Notes: generated by a model not told the origin, from the sequence alone. A stretch of DNA of 48,649 nt from Opitutaceae bacterium (GCA_030648295.1 JAUSID010000265.1:1-48649); one strand, 5' to 3'. Shown: positions 35,656 through 43,177, numbered from the stretch's first letter. Numbers and translations are program-made.

Positions 35656-35658
35656 GGT

Positions 35659-35922
35659 TCAGATACGGCGACCCGCGCTGATGAGATGTTTGGTTGTTTC
35701 GCCTTTGGGCAGCGTTAGCTTTGCCCGCAGAGTCCGAATTCGGGTGAAAACAGAGCGATCGACACTGGGAAGACCGTCGGGAATGAGGCGCGCCACGTTG
35801 CGGGCGTGGCGGGTGATGATAATGACTCGACCGCGCTCAACCTGGTCGAGCAACTCAGGCAACTTGGTTTTGGCCTCGTAGGCTCCCACCGTTCTTATGG
35901 GCTTTGTGGATGCGGCAGACAT
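35659..35922 (-). CDS. VapB/Phd-type antitoxin
   Basis: An 87-residue antitoxin. The N-terminal DNA-binding domain (TVGAYEAKTKLPELLDQVERGRVIIITRHARNVARLIP-type) is of the Phd/YefM fold and the C-terminal half is polar and probably wraps the PIN toxin. ATG 35920-35922 (MSAASTKPIRTV) is preferred; an earlier in-frame ATG at 35970 would add 16 residues of unrelated sequence. Translated just ahead of the toxin gene. Confidence 0.85.
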   Translation of the reverse strand: MSAASTKPIRTVGAYEAKTKLPELLDQVERGRVIIITRHARNVARLIPDGLPSVDRSVFTRIRTLRAKLTLPKGETTKHLISAGRRI

Positions 35923-36295
35923 GGCTAGGTCGACTGGTCTAACGACTGGTCTAAATATGAAGGATGTCAAGCGGGTGTCCCGACTTCCGACCTCGGCGGA
36001 AGACCCGGAAGACTTCGGAAGAACGCGAGACGACGATCGGTGAATCGGTGAGTCGGTTGTCGGTGAAGCGGTGAGGCGGTGCGGAAGAACGCGAGAACGC
36101 GAGACCCGGAAGATGGGGAGACGCGGAAGAACGCGGTGAGTCGGTAAATCGGTTGTCGGTGGCCGGTGAAGCGGTGGAAGACGGGAAGACGTGAGAGAAC
36201 GCGAGACGTCGGAAGACGGGGAGATGCAGAAGAACGCGAGAACGCGAGACGACGAGCGGTGAATCGGTGAAGCAGTGAGACGACCATCCGACTTG
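35923..36295. repeat. Degenerate 8-base repeat array
   Basis: From about 36000 to 36280 the sequence consists of CGGTGAAT, CGGTGAGG and GAACGCGA units, including the shared block at 36006-36048. It ends abruptly at a fragment of a DUF2442 gene. No gene. Confidence 0.85.
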
Positions 36296-36359
36296 CTGGG
36301 TTAAGGACGCCGTGCTGGGGCGTTACCCGTTCGCTTACCGGACGGTTGAGAGCCAGTGA
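36296..36359 (+). pseudogene. 3' fragment of a DUF2442 gene
   Basis: Bases 36296-36348 are identical over 53 bases to 48111-48163 inside the intact DUF2442 gene near the end of the window. In frame they encode W-V-K-D-A-V-L-G-R-Y and the following seven residues of that protein, then diverge to a stop at 36357-36359. The 5' four fifths of the gene are missing; its place is taken by the repeat array. Confidence 0.93.
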
Positions 36360-36667
36360 AACCAGAAGCCAGCCTGTTCGCTATAGGCTTGGCGAAGGCG
36401 GAAAGCCAGAGGCCAGAAGCCGCCTCACCGACCACCGTTTCACTGAATAACCGCCTCACCGCGCCGGGCGCACCCATTGAAAGACTTAAAACCTGACCGC
36501 GTCTGCCCGGCCCCCGCGTTTCGACTTTTTGCGTTTCAGTTTTTTGCCGTTTGGTTCGCCGACCCTCTGGCCATCTGACCATCTGGCCATCTGGTTTGGC
36601 CCGCCCTCCGCCCTCCGTCCTCTCCGCCGCAACTTGACCTGCTGGGCGCGCGGTCCACTGTTTTCTC
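36360..36667. repeat. Mixed repeat region with a degenerate boundary element
   Basis: No gene. Contains GGCCAGA units, an AAGACTTAAAACCTGACCGC sequence (about 36481-36500) that is a diverged form of boundary block A, a CGTTTCGACTTTTTGCGTTT block (block D type), and CCATCTGA 8-base repeats at about 36550-36595. Confidence 0.7.
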
Positions 36668-36877
36668 ATGCTGACTCTTGAGCACAGTCCTGTGATGTCG
36701 TCGCCGGAAATCCTGGGAGGAACGCTTGTGTTTCGTGGCTCTCGAGTTCCGGTTCAGACGCTGTTGGATTATTTGAACGATGGATTCTCGGTGGAGCAGT
36801 TCCTGGATTTTTTTCCCTCCGTGCGGAAGGAAGATGTGAACGAGTTTTTGCGGCTGATCCGTGATGGACGCACATGA
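36668..36877 (+). CDS. DUF433 family antitoxin (first copy)
   Basis: A 69-residue DUF433 protein: VMSSPEILGGTLVFRGSRVPVQTLLDYLNDG and the closing FPSVRKEDVNEFLRL are the family pattern (winged-helix-like). DUF433 genes usually precede a DUF5615 PIN-like toxin and are thought to be the antitoxin. Here the toxin frame starts in the overlapping ATGA but stops after 14 codons, leaving the antitoxin as an orphan. Confidence 0.88.
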   Translation: MLTLEHSPVMSSPEILGGTLVFRGSRVPVQTLLDYLNDGFSVEQFLDFFPSVRKEDVNEFLRLIRDGRT

Positions 36878-36918
36878 CCGTCGTTTTCGACGAGAATGTC
36901 CCCCGGGGGTTAGAATGA
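36874..36918 (+). pseudogene. Stump of a DUF5615 PIN-like toxin
   Basis: ATG at 36874 overlaps the DUF433 stop. The frame reads MTVVFDENVPRGLE and stops. VVFDENVPRGL is the standard start of DUF5615 proteins (first catalytic Asp and Glu), but the remaining roughly 90 residues are absent. Confidence 0.82.
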
Positions 36919-37367
36919 GCGTCGATTAGCGAAGATGAGCGTTCCCTCCGATCTGAAGCGTTCCTGGTCTCACGCGAAGCCGCGAGGACGCGAAGCCGCC
37001 GAGTCTGGCCCCTGGTTTTTGGTCTGCCGTCTGGCATCCGGCATCTGTCCTCTGACCTCCGACCTCTGACCATCTGCTTGGTGGTCCCTGGTCAGTGGTC
37101 CGTGGTCTCCGGCGGATAGACCGAATGAAAGATTATCAACCTGACCCCGTCCGCCGGGCGTTTTTCGGCTCCGTGGCGGGTTTTTGTCAAAAGGTATAGC
37201 CATGACCCCTTCGGGATCGGACCCTCTGACCCTCGGACCCTCTGACCCTCTGACACTTCGGTTGCGGCTGCGCCGCCCTGGGTGTTCCGTGGGCCAAAGG
37301 ATTGGTCATGGGCAAGGGATTTGCCTTGCCGTTGTCGCCATCTTGGCGACAGTCAGCTCCGCCCGGA
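36919..37367. repeat. Repeat region with boundary element E1
   Basis: No gene. After GAAGCCGCGAGGACGCGAAG-type units come CCGTCTGG/CCTCTGAC repeats (37027-37070), CTGCTTGGTGGTCC (37072-37085), TGGTCAG/TGGTCCG 7-base units, then block A (37111-37157). A second TGACCCC (37203-37209) and CCCTCTGA repeats lie before the HigB gene. Confidence 0.8.
37111..37157 (+). repeat. Boundary block A, copy 1
   Basis: Reads GGCGGATAGACCGAATGAAA then GATTATCAACCTGACCCCGT then CCGCCGG. Seven further copies occur at 41035, 41871, 42511, 42561, 43399, 43647 and 48425, all in this orientation. It could encode the short peptide MKDYQPDPVRR but has no ribosome binding site. Confidence 0.95.
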
Positions 37368-37673
37368 ATGCGAATCATCACTGTCAAGCGCCTCCGCCAG
37401 CATGCCCAACGCCATCCCACCATTGCCAGCACCCTGGGCCACTGGGAGGAACTCGTCGATGAAGGTGAGTTCCAGAACCTGGTGGAACTCCGGCGGGCGC
37501 TGCCCACTGCGGATCAGGTGACGGTGAAGAGTGGGCGCACGGTCACGATTTTCAACATCACGAATCACTACCGGCTCATCACGGCCATCCACTACAATCA
37601 CCAACTCGTGTTCATTCTGCTGCTGCTGACGCACAACGCATACGACCAGGGCCACTGGAAGAGGCATCTATGA
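37368..37673 (+). CDS. higB: HigB-type mRNA interferase toxin
   Basis: A 101-residue RelE-superfamily toxin of the HigB type: ASTLGHWEELVDEG, FQNLVELRRALPTADQV, then TVTIFNITNHYRLITAIHYN and LTHNAYDQGHWK, matching the family order in full. It would cut mRNA on the ribosome. ATG 37368 gives the family length. Toxin precedes antitoxin (ATGA overlap at 37670), the usual HigBA gene order. Confidence 0.92.
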   Translation: MRIITVKRLRQHAQRHPTIASTLGHWEELVDEGEFQNLVELRRALPTADQVTVKSGRTVTIFNITNHYRLITAIHYNHQLVFILLLLTHNAYDQGHWKRHL

Positions 37674-38104
37674 AGACGCGCAAACCCACTTTCGAGCGCC
37701 GGGCAATCGAGCGGCTGCCCACGACGTTCGACGATCTCATCCAACTGCACGCGCCGCGCCCGATTCACGACGAGGTTGGCTACAAGAACACCGTGGAGAT
37801 GGTCGATGCGTTGGCCGGCCACCGGCTGAACAAGGATCAGGAGGACTATCTCCTGTTGCTCTCCGCGCTCGTTGAGCGTTACGAGGCCGACACGCTGCCC
37901 AAGCGGTCCCGGGCGAGTGGACTCGACATGCTGCGCTACCTTCTCGACGAAAACGAACTACGGGGCGACGATCTCGCGAAGATTCTTGGGGTGGACCGTT
38001 CCGTCGCCTACCGCATTCTCAAAGCCGAGCGCGGGCTTACGACCGAACACATCAAACTGCTGTGTGAACGGTTTGGTGTCCCGGCCGATCTGCTTATCCG
38101 CTGA
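37670..38104 (+). CDS. higA: HigA-type antitoxin with XRE-family HTH
   Basis: A 144-residue antitoxin. The N-terminal half would bind HigB; the C-terminal half is an XRE helix-turn-helix (LRGDDLAKILGVDRSVAYRILKAERGLTTEHIKLLCERFGVPADLL pattern). It should repress its own operon. Start overlaps the higB stop by four bases. Complete. Confidence 0.92.
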   Translation: MKTRKPTFERRAIERLPTTFDDLIQLHAPRPIHDEVGYKNTVEMVDALAGHRLNKDQEDYLLLLSALVERYEADTLPKRSRASGLDMLRYLLDENELRGDDLAKILGVDRSVAYRILKAERGLTTEHIKLLCERFGVPADLLIR

Positions 38105-38232
38105 ACCCGCCGCGGACGAAGAAAGTGGCGCTCCCGTAGCCAGGAGAGGCGGCTTCCACTAACCTGCTTTCGGGTGGTTCGTGTGTTTCGTGGGCCACCT
38201 CAGCGCGGCCGCTCAGTGGTTCGCTCCGAACC

Positions 38233-38276
38233 TGCGGCGCAGCCGCACTCATGAATTTCGCGCCAGCGAAATTCAT
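38233..38276 (+). promoter_or_regulatory. Two-hairpin leader upstream of regulator copy 1
   Basis: Hairpin 1 is TGCGGC-GCA-GCCGCA (38233-38247). Hairpin 2 is ATGAATTTCGC-GCCA-GCGAAATTCAT (arms 38251-38261 and 38266-38276). The same two-hairpin layout occurs at 44604-44648 before regulator copy 2, where the distal part of stem 2 has changed on both arms and still pairs. Confidence 0.7.
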
Positions 38277-38288
38277 TTTCACTTCAAA

Positions 38289-38303
38289 TTGAGTTGAACT
38301 CAA
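38289..38303. promoter_or_regulatory. Palindromic operator candidate, regulator copy 1
   Basis: TTGAGTT-G-AACTCAA, a perfect 7+1+7 palindrome 28 bases before the GTG start. MarR/GbsR-type proteins bind such palindromes; self-regulation is inferred. Confidence 0.5.
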
Positions 38304-38331
38304 CATCGGAACTCTTCTGAGTTTCCGCTCA

Positions 38332-38991
38332 GTGGCCAAACTGACCTCACAGTCTGCACCGGCAGCCGAATCCCAGTATGGGAACGGCGTTGCTGCGGCC
38401 GGGGGGACGGAGGGGCGGAGCGGCGGAGTCGCGGAGGCGCCGACCCGGCGTGTTCGCTCGGGTGACGCGGTGCACACCGCTTCGGCAGCCCTGATACGGT
38501 CCGACGGTCGGCCGACCGATATCGTCGCCTTCGAAAAGGCGGTGGTCAGCTTCTTCGTCGACGCCGCCGATCTCCTCGGCGTGCCGAAATCGGTGGCGGC
38601 AATTTACGGCATCTGTTTCGCCAGCCCGGCGCCGTTGGGGTTTTCGGAGATCAACGAAAGGCTGGAGATCAGTTCCGGCTCCATCAGCCAGGGCCTGAAA
38701 GTGCTGCGCGAAGTCGGCGCGCTCAAGGTGGTGACCTCTGCGCTCGAAAGGCGCGATCGCTTCGAGCCGGACATGGAGTTGCGGAACCTGGCCCTGCATT
38801 TCATCGAGGAACGGCTGGAGAACCAGTTGACCGCGGGGAAGGGCAGGCTGGAAGCACTCCAGGCCGCCGTCCCGGGGGGCGACAACGGCTCCGCCCGGGA
38901 ACTAAAGGCCCGACTCAAGGCGCTGCAGACTTGGAACAGCAAGGGTCGCTCGCTCGTGCCCGTGATGAAGACTTTCCTCAAGCTGACCTGA
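38332..38991 (+). CDS. GbsR/MarR-like transcriptional regulator, copy 1
   Basis: A protein of up to 219 residues. The winged helix region is GFSEINERLEISSGSISQGLKVLREVGAL, preceded by the dimer helix FEKAVVSFFVDAADLLGVPKSVAAIYGICFAS, the typical start of GbsR-like MarR relatives. The C-terminal third is helical. Residues about 20-60 are low-complexity (GGTEGRSGGVAEAPTRR), so the GTG start at 38332 may be too early; the domain proper begins near residue 64. A second copy (44704-45462) is closely similar from the leader to beyond the stop codon. What it regulates is unknown. Confidence 0.82.
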   Translation: MAKLTSQSAPAAESQYGNGVAAAGGTEGRSGGVAEAPTRRVRSGDAVHTASAALIRSDGRPTDIVAFEKAVVSFFVDAADLLGVPKSVAAIYGICFASPAPLGFSEINERLEISSGSISQGLKVLREVGALKVVTSALERRDRFEPDMELRNLALHFIEERLENQLTAGKGRLEALQAAVPGGDNGSARELKARLKALQTWNSKGRSLVPVMKTFLKLT

Positions 38992-39178
38992 TGTCGGCGC
39001 GGCGTCTGCCGCTGGTTTGTGGGTTCGATATATACACGTCAGTCGAAAGGTTGCTCCAGAAGTGACCGGGCGAAGCTTTGGACCAGAGGTCGGAAGTCGG
39101 ACGTCAGAGATGCGCCCCGCCGCAGGCGAGTCGGAAATCCGCACTTGCTGACGAATCTTGCACCGCTAACGTTTTCGA

Positions 39179-39400
39179 ATGAACCGCATTGAACTGAATC
39201 CCGAGATCTGCAACGGGAAGCCGGTGATTCGGGGCACGCGGATATCGGTGCAATCAATCTTGGGATTTCTTAGTGCTGGCGACTCCATCGATGATGTGCT
39301 GGCAGGCTATCCGCAGCTCGCACGGGAGGACGTGCTCGCGTGTCTCGAATACACGCGTCGATTGAGCGAGGCTCATTCGACCGTCCGGTTGGCCTCGTGA
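39179..39400 (+). CDS. DUF433 family antitoxin (second copy)
   Basis: A 73-residue DUF433 protein: IELNPEICNGKPVIRGTRISVQSILGFLSAG, DDVLAGYPQLAREDVLACLEY. Complete. It overlaps by four bases (GTGA) a DUF5615 reading frame that is truncated, so it too is an orphan antitoxin. It differs considerably from the copy at 36668, so the two are separate acquisitions rather than a recent duplication. Confidence 0.92.
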   Translation: MNRIELNPEICNGKPVIRGTRISVQSILGFLSAGDSIDDVLAGYPQLAREDVLACLEYTRRLSEAHSTVRLAS

Positions 39401-39531
39401 CGAAGATACTGATCGACGAAAACCTGTCGCCGGGGCTTGTCGCTGCTTTGGGCCCTGAGGCCATCCACGCCGGGCCCCGCCGGGCCCGCCGGGCCGACTC
39501 CGTCCGCCCGGCCCCGGGGGCCTTTACTTAG
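39397..39531 (+). pseudogene. Truncated DUF5615 PIN-like toxin
   Basis: GTG at 39397 starts VTKILIDENLSPGLVAALGPEAIHA, the normal first 25 residues of DUF5615 toxins with the D-E-N active-site start. It then runs into GC-rich repeat DNA (GPRRARRADSVRPAPGAFT) made of CCGCCGGGCCC-like units and stops at 39529-39531. The other catalytic acidic residues are lost. Confidence 0.85.
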
Positions 39532-39556
39532 TCGTCGTTCAAAGTAGGGTTGGAAC

Positions 39557-39778
39557 ATGAGCATTACTGCCACGGTTGAGAACAACACGATCAAGCTGTC
39601 GGCCGGCGTGCACTTGCCTGACGGCACCGCCGTCCGCGTGGAGCCGATCGAGGCGGAGCCGCGGGGCACATTCGGAAAGCGCTACGCGGAATTCGTCGGG
39701 GCTGTAAAGGATACCCCGGGTGATCTGGCTGAGAATCACGATCATTACCTTTATGGCGCACCAAAGCGCACCGCGTGA
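39557..39778 (+). CDS. AbrB/DUF104-like antitoxin (orphan)
   Basis: A 73-residue antitoxin: SITATVENNTIKLSAGVHLPDGTAVRVEPIE (swapped-hairpin DNA-binding strand pattern) and the toxin-binding tail RYAEFVGAVKDTPGDLAENHDHYLYG. Such proteins usually pair with a PIN toxin encoded directly downstream. The downstream frame does start as a PIN protein but is cut off after a few codons. Confidence 0.8.
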   Translation: MSITATVENNTIKLSAGVHLPDGTAVRVEPIEAEPRGTFGKRYAEFVGAVKDTPGDLAENHDHYLYGAPKRTA

Positions 39779-39873
39779 CAGCACGATTCGCCGACACGTC
39801 TTTCTCCTTTAGCCGCTTCGTAAGCCTTCCTTATTCCACTGAAAACATCGAAGAAGCAGATTTGAACTCCTGA
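39775..39873 (+). pseudogene. Stump of a VapC-type PIN toxin
   Basis: GTG at 39775 overlaps the antitoxin stop by four bases. It begins VTARFADTSF, the standard PIN start with the first catalytic Asp (D7), then changes to unrelated sequence (SFSRFVSLPYSTENIEEAD) and stops after 32 codons. The rest of the toxin is absent. Confidence 0.8.
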
Positions 39874-39898
39874 TGAGATGTTGAAAGGAGTCCTAAGA

Positions 39899-40288
39899 AT
39901 GTCGAAAACTGCGTTACAGACTACACTTGAAGAACGAGAGTCATACCGTGTTGGCGAAGCGGTCGAGCGGATTCAACTGGCGGGAAAAGAAGCCGCGACG
40001 GCCCGCTGGCAGTTGGCGCATCGCGTTGCCTGTCATGCGGCGTATCTGCTCAAGCAGGAGTTCTCCGCACGCCGCGTGGTGGTATTCGGCTCGGCCGCTC
40101 GACCCGAGACGTTTACGCCATGGTCTGATGTGGACCTAGCAGTCTGGGGCGTGCCGCCGGAACGATTTTACGCGGCGGTGGCGGCCGTATCGGAAACGAG
40201 CGCAGAGATTGGTGTCGATGTAGTTGATGCAGAGCAATGCAGCGCAAACCTGAAGGCTGCGATTGAAGGTGGTTGTGTCGACGTGTGA
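39899..40288 (+). CDS. Nucleotidyltransferase (MNT-type), antitoxin-like
   Basis: A 129-residue nucleotidyltransferase: VVVFGSAARPETFTPWSDVDLAVWG holds the GS and DxD motifs. It is longer at the N-terminus than MntA at 34379 (a helical arm of about 60 residues). A good ribosome binding site (AAAGGAG, 39885-39891) selects ATG 39899 over ATG 39878. It overlaps the next gene by four bases (GTGA). Probably the silencing partner of the HEPN protein that follows. Confidence 0.87.
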   Translation: MSKTALQTTLEERESYRVGEAVERIQLAGKEAATARWQLAHRVACHAAYLLKQEFSARRVVVFGSAARPETFTPWSDVDLAVWGVPPERFYAAVAAVSETSAEIGVDVVDAEQCSANLKAAIEGGCVDV

Positions 40289-40824
40289 ACGATTCGCTTC
40301 AACTGCTTGCAGTCAGGATTCGCGAAGAAGTGGTGGACGTGGCGCGGGTGCTCGAACGAATCGAGGAAGGGTGGCGCCGTGCCGCCCGAACAGCCGATGA
40401 CTACTACCTTGATAGTGTGGCACTGAATCTACACGCACTCTACACTGGTCTTGAGCGGATCTTTGAGCGCATCGCCAATCGGATCGATGGCGGCGTTCCC
40501 CAAGGCGAGGATTGGCATCGAAAGTTGCTTCTCCAAATGACGAGGGAAGTCACCGGAGTGAGACCAGCGGTCATTTCAGATGCGTCTCGGAAGGGCTTGG
40601 AGGACTACCGCGGATTTCGGCACGTGGCTCGCAATATCTACACCTTCAATTTAGATCCCGCGAAAGTGGAGCGTTTGGCACTTGGGGCCCGTGGTTGCTT
40701 CATCCAAGTCCAAGCCGAAGTCTTGGCGTTTGCAGATTTCATGGCTGCCGCCGCGCTCCGCCCGGAGATCCGAGAAGCGGGCGAAGACGAAATGGGGAAG
40801 GGTGATCCATCCAGTCCAACCTAA
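40285..40824 (+). CDS. HEPN-family protein paired with nucleotidyltransferase
   Basis: A 179-residue helical protein starting at GTG 40285 inside the stop of the preceding gene. DYYLDSVALNLHALYTGLERIFERIA and the motif YRGFRHVARNIYTF (R109, R112, H113, N116) are the pattern of the HEPN family found next to MNT enzymes. The Arg/His/Asn cluster would form the ribonuclease site. Complete, unlike the related gene at 41540. Likely the toxin of the pair. Confidence 0.8.
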   Translation: MNDSLQLLAVRIREEVVDVARVLERIEEGWRRAARTADDYYLDSVALNLHALYTGLERIFERIANRIDGGVPQGEDWHRKLLLQMTREVTGVRPAVISDASRKGLEDYRGFRHVARNIYTFNLDPAKVERLALGARGCFIQVQAEVLAFADFMAAAALRPEIREAGEDEMGKGDPSSPT

Positions 40825-41156
40825 CAAGTAACGGCCCGACCCCGTCCGACTGACCCACTTGAGCGTTAAGAGTTAAGCGTTGAGCGTTGAGCGTTTGTCA
40901 GACCTCTGACCTCTGACCTCTGACCATCTGCTTGGTGGTCCGTAGTGCCGTTTGCTCCTCCGCCCCTCCGCCCCTCTGGCCCTCTGGCCCTCTGCTTGGT
41001 GGTCCGTGGTCTCTGGTCCTTGGTCCCTGGTCTCCGGCGGATAGACCGAATGAAAGATTATCAACCTGACCCCGTCCGCCGGATCGGCCTCGTCCCGGCC
41101 GCCGCCACAGCGGCCAGCGCGCTTGCGCCGTAGTATGGAAGGGACAATTTGAAGCC
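40825..41156. repeat. Repeat region with boundary element E2
   Basis: No gene. After the stop come 7-base AGCGTTA/AGCGTTG units (40863-40895), 7-base CCTCTGA units (about 40902-40925), CTGCTTGGTGGTCC, a GTGCCGTTTGCTCCTCCG block (block D type), CCCTCTGG 8-base units, a second CTGCTTGGTGGTCC, 7-base TGGTCTC/TGGTCCT units and block A at 41035-41082. Confidence 0.85.
41035..41082 (+). repeat. Boundary block A, copy 2
   Basis: Same sequence as copy 1 from GGCGGATAGACC through TGACCCCGTCCGCCGG. It lies 75 bases before the next TA module. Confidence 0.95.
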
Positions 41157-41543
41157 ATGATGGAACCGCGTATTTCCACCTTTGCCGACGCGGAGGCGCT
41201 GCGCGAAGCCGTCGCGGCGGTCGAGGAACGGCTGGCGGGGCGGCCAGCCACCGCCATGTCACATGAGGAGCAGCACCACCTCAGCCGGCTGGCCGCGTCG
41301 TATTTGCACACCCGCGGTGCCGTGCGCGTGTGGTGGTTTGGTTCGCTGGCCCGTGGGCGCCCTGCTGGCGTGCACACCGATTTCGACTTTGCCGTGGAGG
41401 GGCTCCCGGCGGCGGCCTTTTTCGGCAGCCTGGGGACCCTGCTGCAAGTGATGCCTCTGCCCGTCGACCTGGTCGAGGTGGAGACGGCCCCGCCTGCGCT
41501 GCGGGCACGCATTTTTCGCGAGGGTATACCGCTTCAGGAATGA
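41157..41543 (+). CDS. Nucleotidyltransferase (MNT-type), antitoxin-like
   Basis: A 128-residue nucleotidyltransferase related in layout to the one at 39899. The GS and DxD motifs appear as WWFGSLARGRPAGVHTDFDFAVEG (D-F-D). The helical N-terminal arm is present. ATG 41157 is chosen. It overlaps the following HEPN-like frame by ATGA. Complete, but its partner is shortened. Confidence 0.83.
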   Translation: MMEPRISTFADAEALREAVAAVEERLAGRPATAMSHEEQHHLSRLAASYLHTRGAVRVWWFGSLARGRPAGVHTDFDFAVEGLPAAAFFGSLGTLLQVMPLPVDLVEVETAPPALRARIFREGIPLQE

Positions 41544-41839
41544 AGATCAGTGTCGAAGCTGCTGCGGCCCTCGCGGCTATATTGCAACGGAACGTTGCCG
41601 CGATCGAAGCGCTCGAAATGCACGCGGTTCGCGTGGCCCAGGACGGGATGAACCGCGAGCAAATCGACTCGCTCGGCTTCACGCTACATAATCTCTATAA
41701 CGCGCTCGAAAATTCATTCGCGCAAATCTCGTTGAGCTTCGAGAACCACGTCAAAGACCACGTTGGACGAAACGAAGCTGCTGATGCTGTGGCGTCGCTG
41801 GCAATGCGAGGGGAACCAGGTGAAGCAGGCATTGCGTGA
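41540..41839 (+). CDS. HEPN-like protein, probably truncated
   Basis: Ninety-nine residues. QIDSLGFTLHNLYNALENSFAQISLSFENHV aligns with the middle of the HEPN protein at 40285 (DSVALNLHALYTGLERIFERIA), but the sequence then diverges (GRNEAADAVASLAMRGEPG) and stops before the region that holds the Arg/His/Asn active site. It therefore looks like a toxin that has lost its catalytic half. A naturally short relative is possible. Confidence 0.65.
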   Translation: MKISVEAAAALAAILQRNVAAIEALEMHAVRVAQDGMNREQIDSLGFTLHNLYNALENSFAQISLSFENHVKDHVGRNEAADAVASLAMRGEPGEAGIA

Positions 41840-41870
41840 GTTTGCTCACGAACTGGAGCGCGTTTCCGGG

Positions 41871-41914
41871 GTACAGACCGAATGAAAGATTATCAACCTG
41901 ACCCCGTCCGCCGG
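41871..41914 (+). repeat. Boundary block A, copy 3
   Basis: GTACAGACCGAATGAAAG... through TGACCCCGTCCGCCGGG, 32 bases after the preceding stop. Only block A is present here; the other blocks of the composite are absent. Confidence 0.93.
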
Positions 41915-42012
41915 GCCCACTCCGGTTCGCAGCAATCGGCTACCACAGACATTAGGAATGTGCCGACCTCCCGGGCTCTTGACCTCAACTTAAATCGAAC
42001 CACGTTTTCCGC

Positions 42013-42228
42013 ATGCGTCAGCTAACTGCAATCCTGCATCCTGGGGAACTCGATGAGGGAGGTTTCTGGGCGACTTGCCTGGAGGTCCCGGGGGCCAATG
42101 GCCAGGGTGAGACGAAAGAGGAGTGTCTCGCGAGTCTGACCGAGGCAGTGAGGCTGCTGTTGGAGATGGAGCGGGAACAGGCCTTTCGCGGCGATCCAGC
42201 GGCAGAGGAGATTACTATAGCAGTATGA
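42013..42228 (+). CDS. hicB: HicB-type antitoxin
   Basis: A 71-residue HicB antitoxin with the RNase H-like partial fold: TAILHPGELDEGGFWATCLEVPGANGQGETKEECLASLTEAV. There is no C-terminal HTH or RHH domain, so self-repression may be weak. It precedes hicA with ATGA overlap, the reverse of the more common hicA-hicB order. Complete. Confidence 0.92.
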   Translation: MRQLTAILHPGELDEGGFWATCLEVPGANGQGETKEECLASLTEAVRLLLEMEREQAFRGDPAAEEITIAV

Positions 42229-42419
42229 AGCGGCGGGAGTTGCTGGCGCACATGCAAGCACATGGCTGCCAGTTCCTGCGTGAAGGCGCCAATCATTCTA
42301 TTTGGGTCAATCCTTTGACTGGACGCAAAGAAGCCGTCCCGCGCCATAGTGAAATCAAACGCCATCTGGCTCGCTCGATCTGTCGCAATCTGGCGATTGC
42401 GGTGCCGAAAGGCGCCTGA
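42225..42419 (+). CDS. hicA: HicA-type mRNA interferase toxin
   Basis: A 64-residue HicA toxin with a dsRNA-binding-like fold. The catalytic His is in REGANHSIWVNP, and the RHSEIKRHLARSICRNL end is typical. Complete, and starts in the hicB stop codon. Confidence 0.92.
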   Translation: MKRRELLAHMQAHGCQFLREGANHSIWVNPLTGRKEAVPRHSEIKRHLARSICRNLAIAVPKGA

Positions 42420-42710
42420 GCTCCGCGGCTGTGCGCACGTCAGCGCAGACCCCAAACCCCAAAACATGACCCCTTATTTCCAACCCTTCGCGCTCCACCT
42501 CCGGCAGCTTATCGAGTGAAAGATTATCAACCTGACCCTCTCCGCCGGCCCCTGGTCTCCGGCGGATAGACCGAATGAAAGATTATCAACCTGACCCCGT
42601 CCGCCCGGCCCTACCTCTTGTCCAGAACCGCCGGCGAAGCCGCACACCGAGGCTCGTCAAGCGGCCGTTTCCTCACTTGTCAGCGATTACAATCGAGTTA
42701 CCGTAAGCGC
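42420..42710. repeat. Repeat region with two block A copies
   Basis: No gene. TGACCCC at 42467, then a diverged block A (42511-42550, ATCGAGTGAAAGATTATCAA then CCTGACCCTCTCCGCCGG) joined almost directly to a full block A (42561-42610). This back-to-back pair with nothing between looks like an emptied slot. Confidence 0.88.
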
Positions 42711-42929
42711 ATGAAAACTGTGAAGATCATCGTCGAGAAGCACGCGGACGGATATCTGGCCTACCCGGTGGGGGTCGAGGGTGTAGTGGTCGGCCAGGGG
42801 GACACCTTCGAAACGGCGCTTCAGGACGTGAAGTCCGCCATCAAATTTCATGTCGAATCGTTCGGGCCTGGAGTATTGGAGCCCGAAACGCCTGCGCTCG
42901 ATGCGTTCGTGGCCGAGACTACGGTTTGA
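42711..42929 (+). CDS. HicB-like antitoxin (second pair)
   Basis: A 72-residue HicB-like protein: VKIIVEKHADGYLAYPVGVEGVVVGQGDTFETALQDVKSAIKFHVESFG. It is not closely related to the HicB at 42013. The partner gene starts eight bases downstream. Complete. Confidence 0.88.
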   Translation: MKTVKIIVEKHADGYLAYPVGVEGVVVGQGDTFETALQDVKSAIKFHVESFGPGVLEPETPALDAFVAETTV

Positions 42930-42937
42930 TGTTATAG

Positions 42938-43177
42938 ATGTCGAAGTTTCCTATCGATGCGCCGAAGGCGCGAGTGCTGCGCGCCCTTGTGGCATTGGGC
43001 TTCCATCTCGTGCGCGAGCGGGAACATATATCGATGATGCGACAGAATGCAGACGGCACTCGCACCCCGCTGACACTGCCAAATCACTCTACCATCAAGA
43101 GCTCCACCCTTCGCTTGATCCTCAGGCAGTCGAACATCACGCGTGAAGATTTCATGTCGGCTTACGAGCAAGCCTGA
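42938..43177 (+). CDS. HicA-like toxin (second pair)
   Basis: A 79-residue HicA: RVLRALVALGFHLVREREHISMMRQNADGTRTPLTLPNHSTIKSSTLRLILRQSNITREDF. The catalytic His is in REREHISMMR. Complete and probably functional. Confidence 0.9.
   Translation: MSKFPIDAPKARVLRALVALGFHLVREREHISMMRQNADGTRTPLTLPNHSTIKSSTLRLILRQSNITREDFMSAYEQA

Noticed and set aside
40945-41133. Open frame containing MKDYQPDPVRR upstream of the third nucleotidyltransferase
   Set aside because: It is a translation of octamer/heptamer repeats and block A; no ribosome binding site and no conservation outside the repeat.
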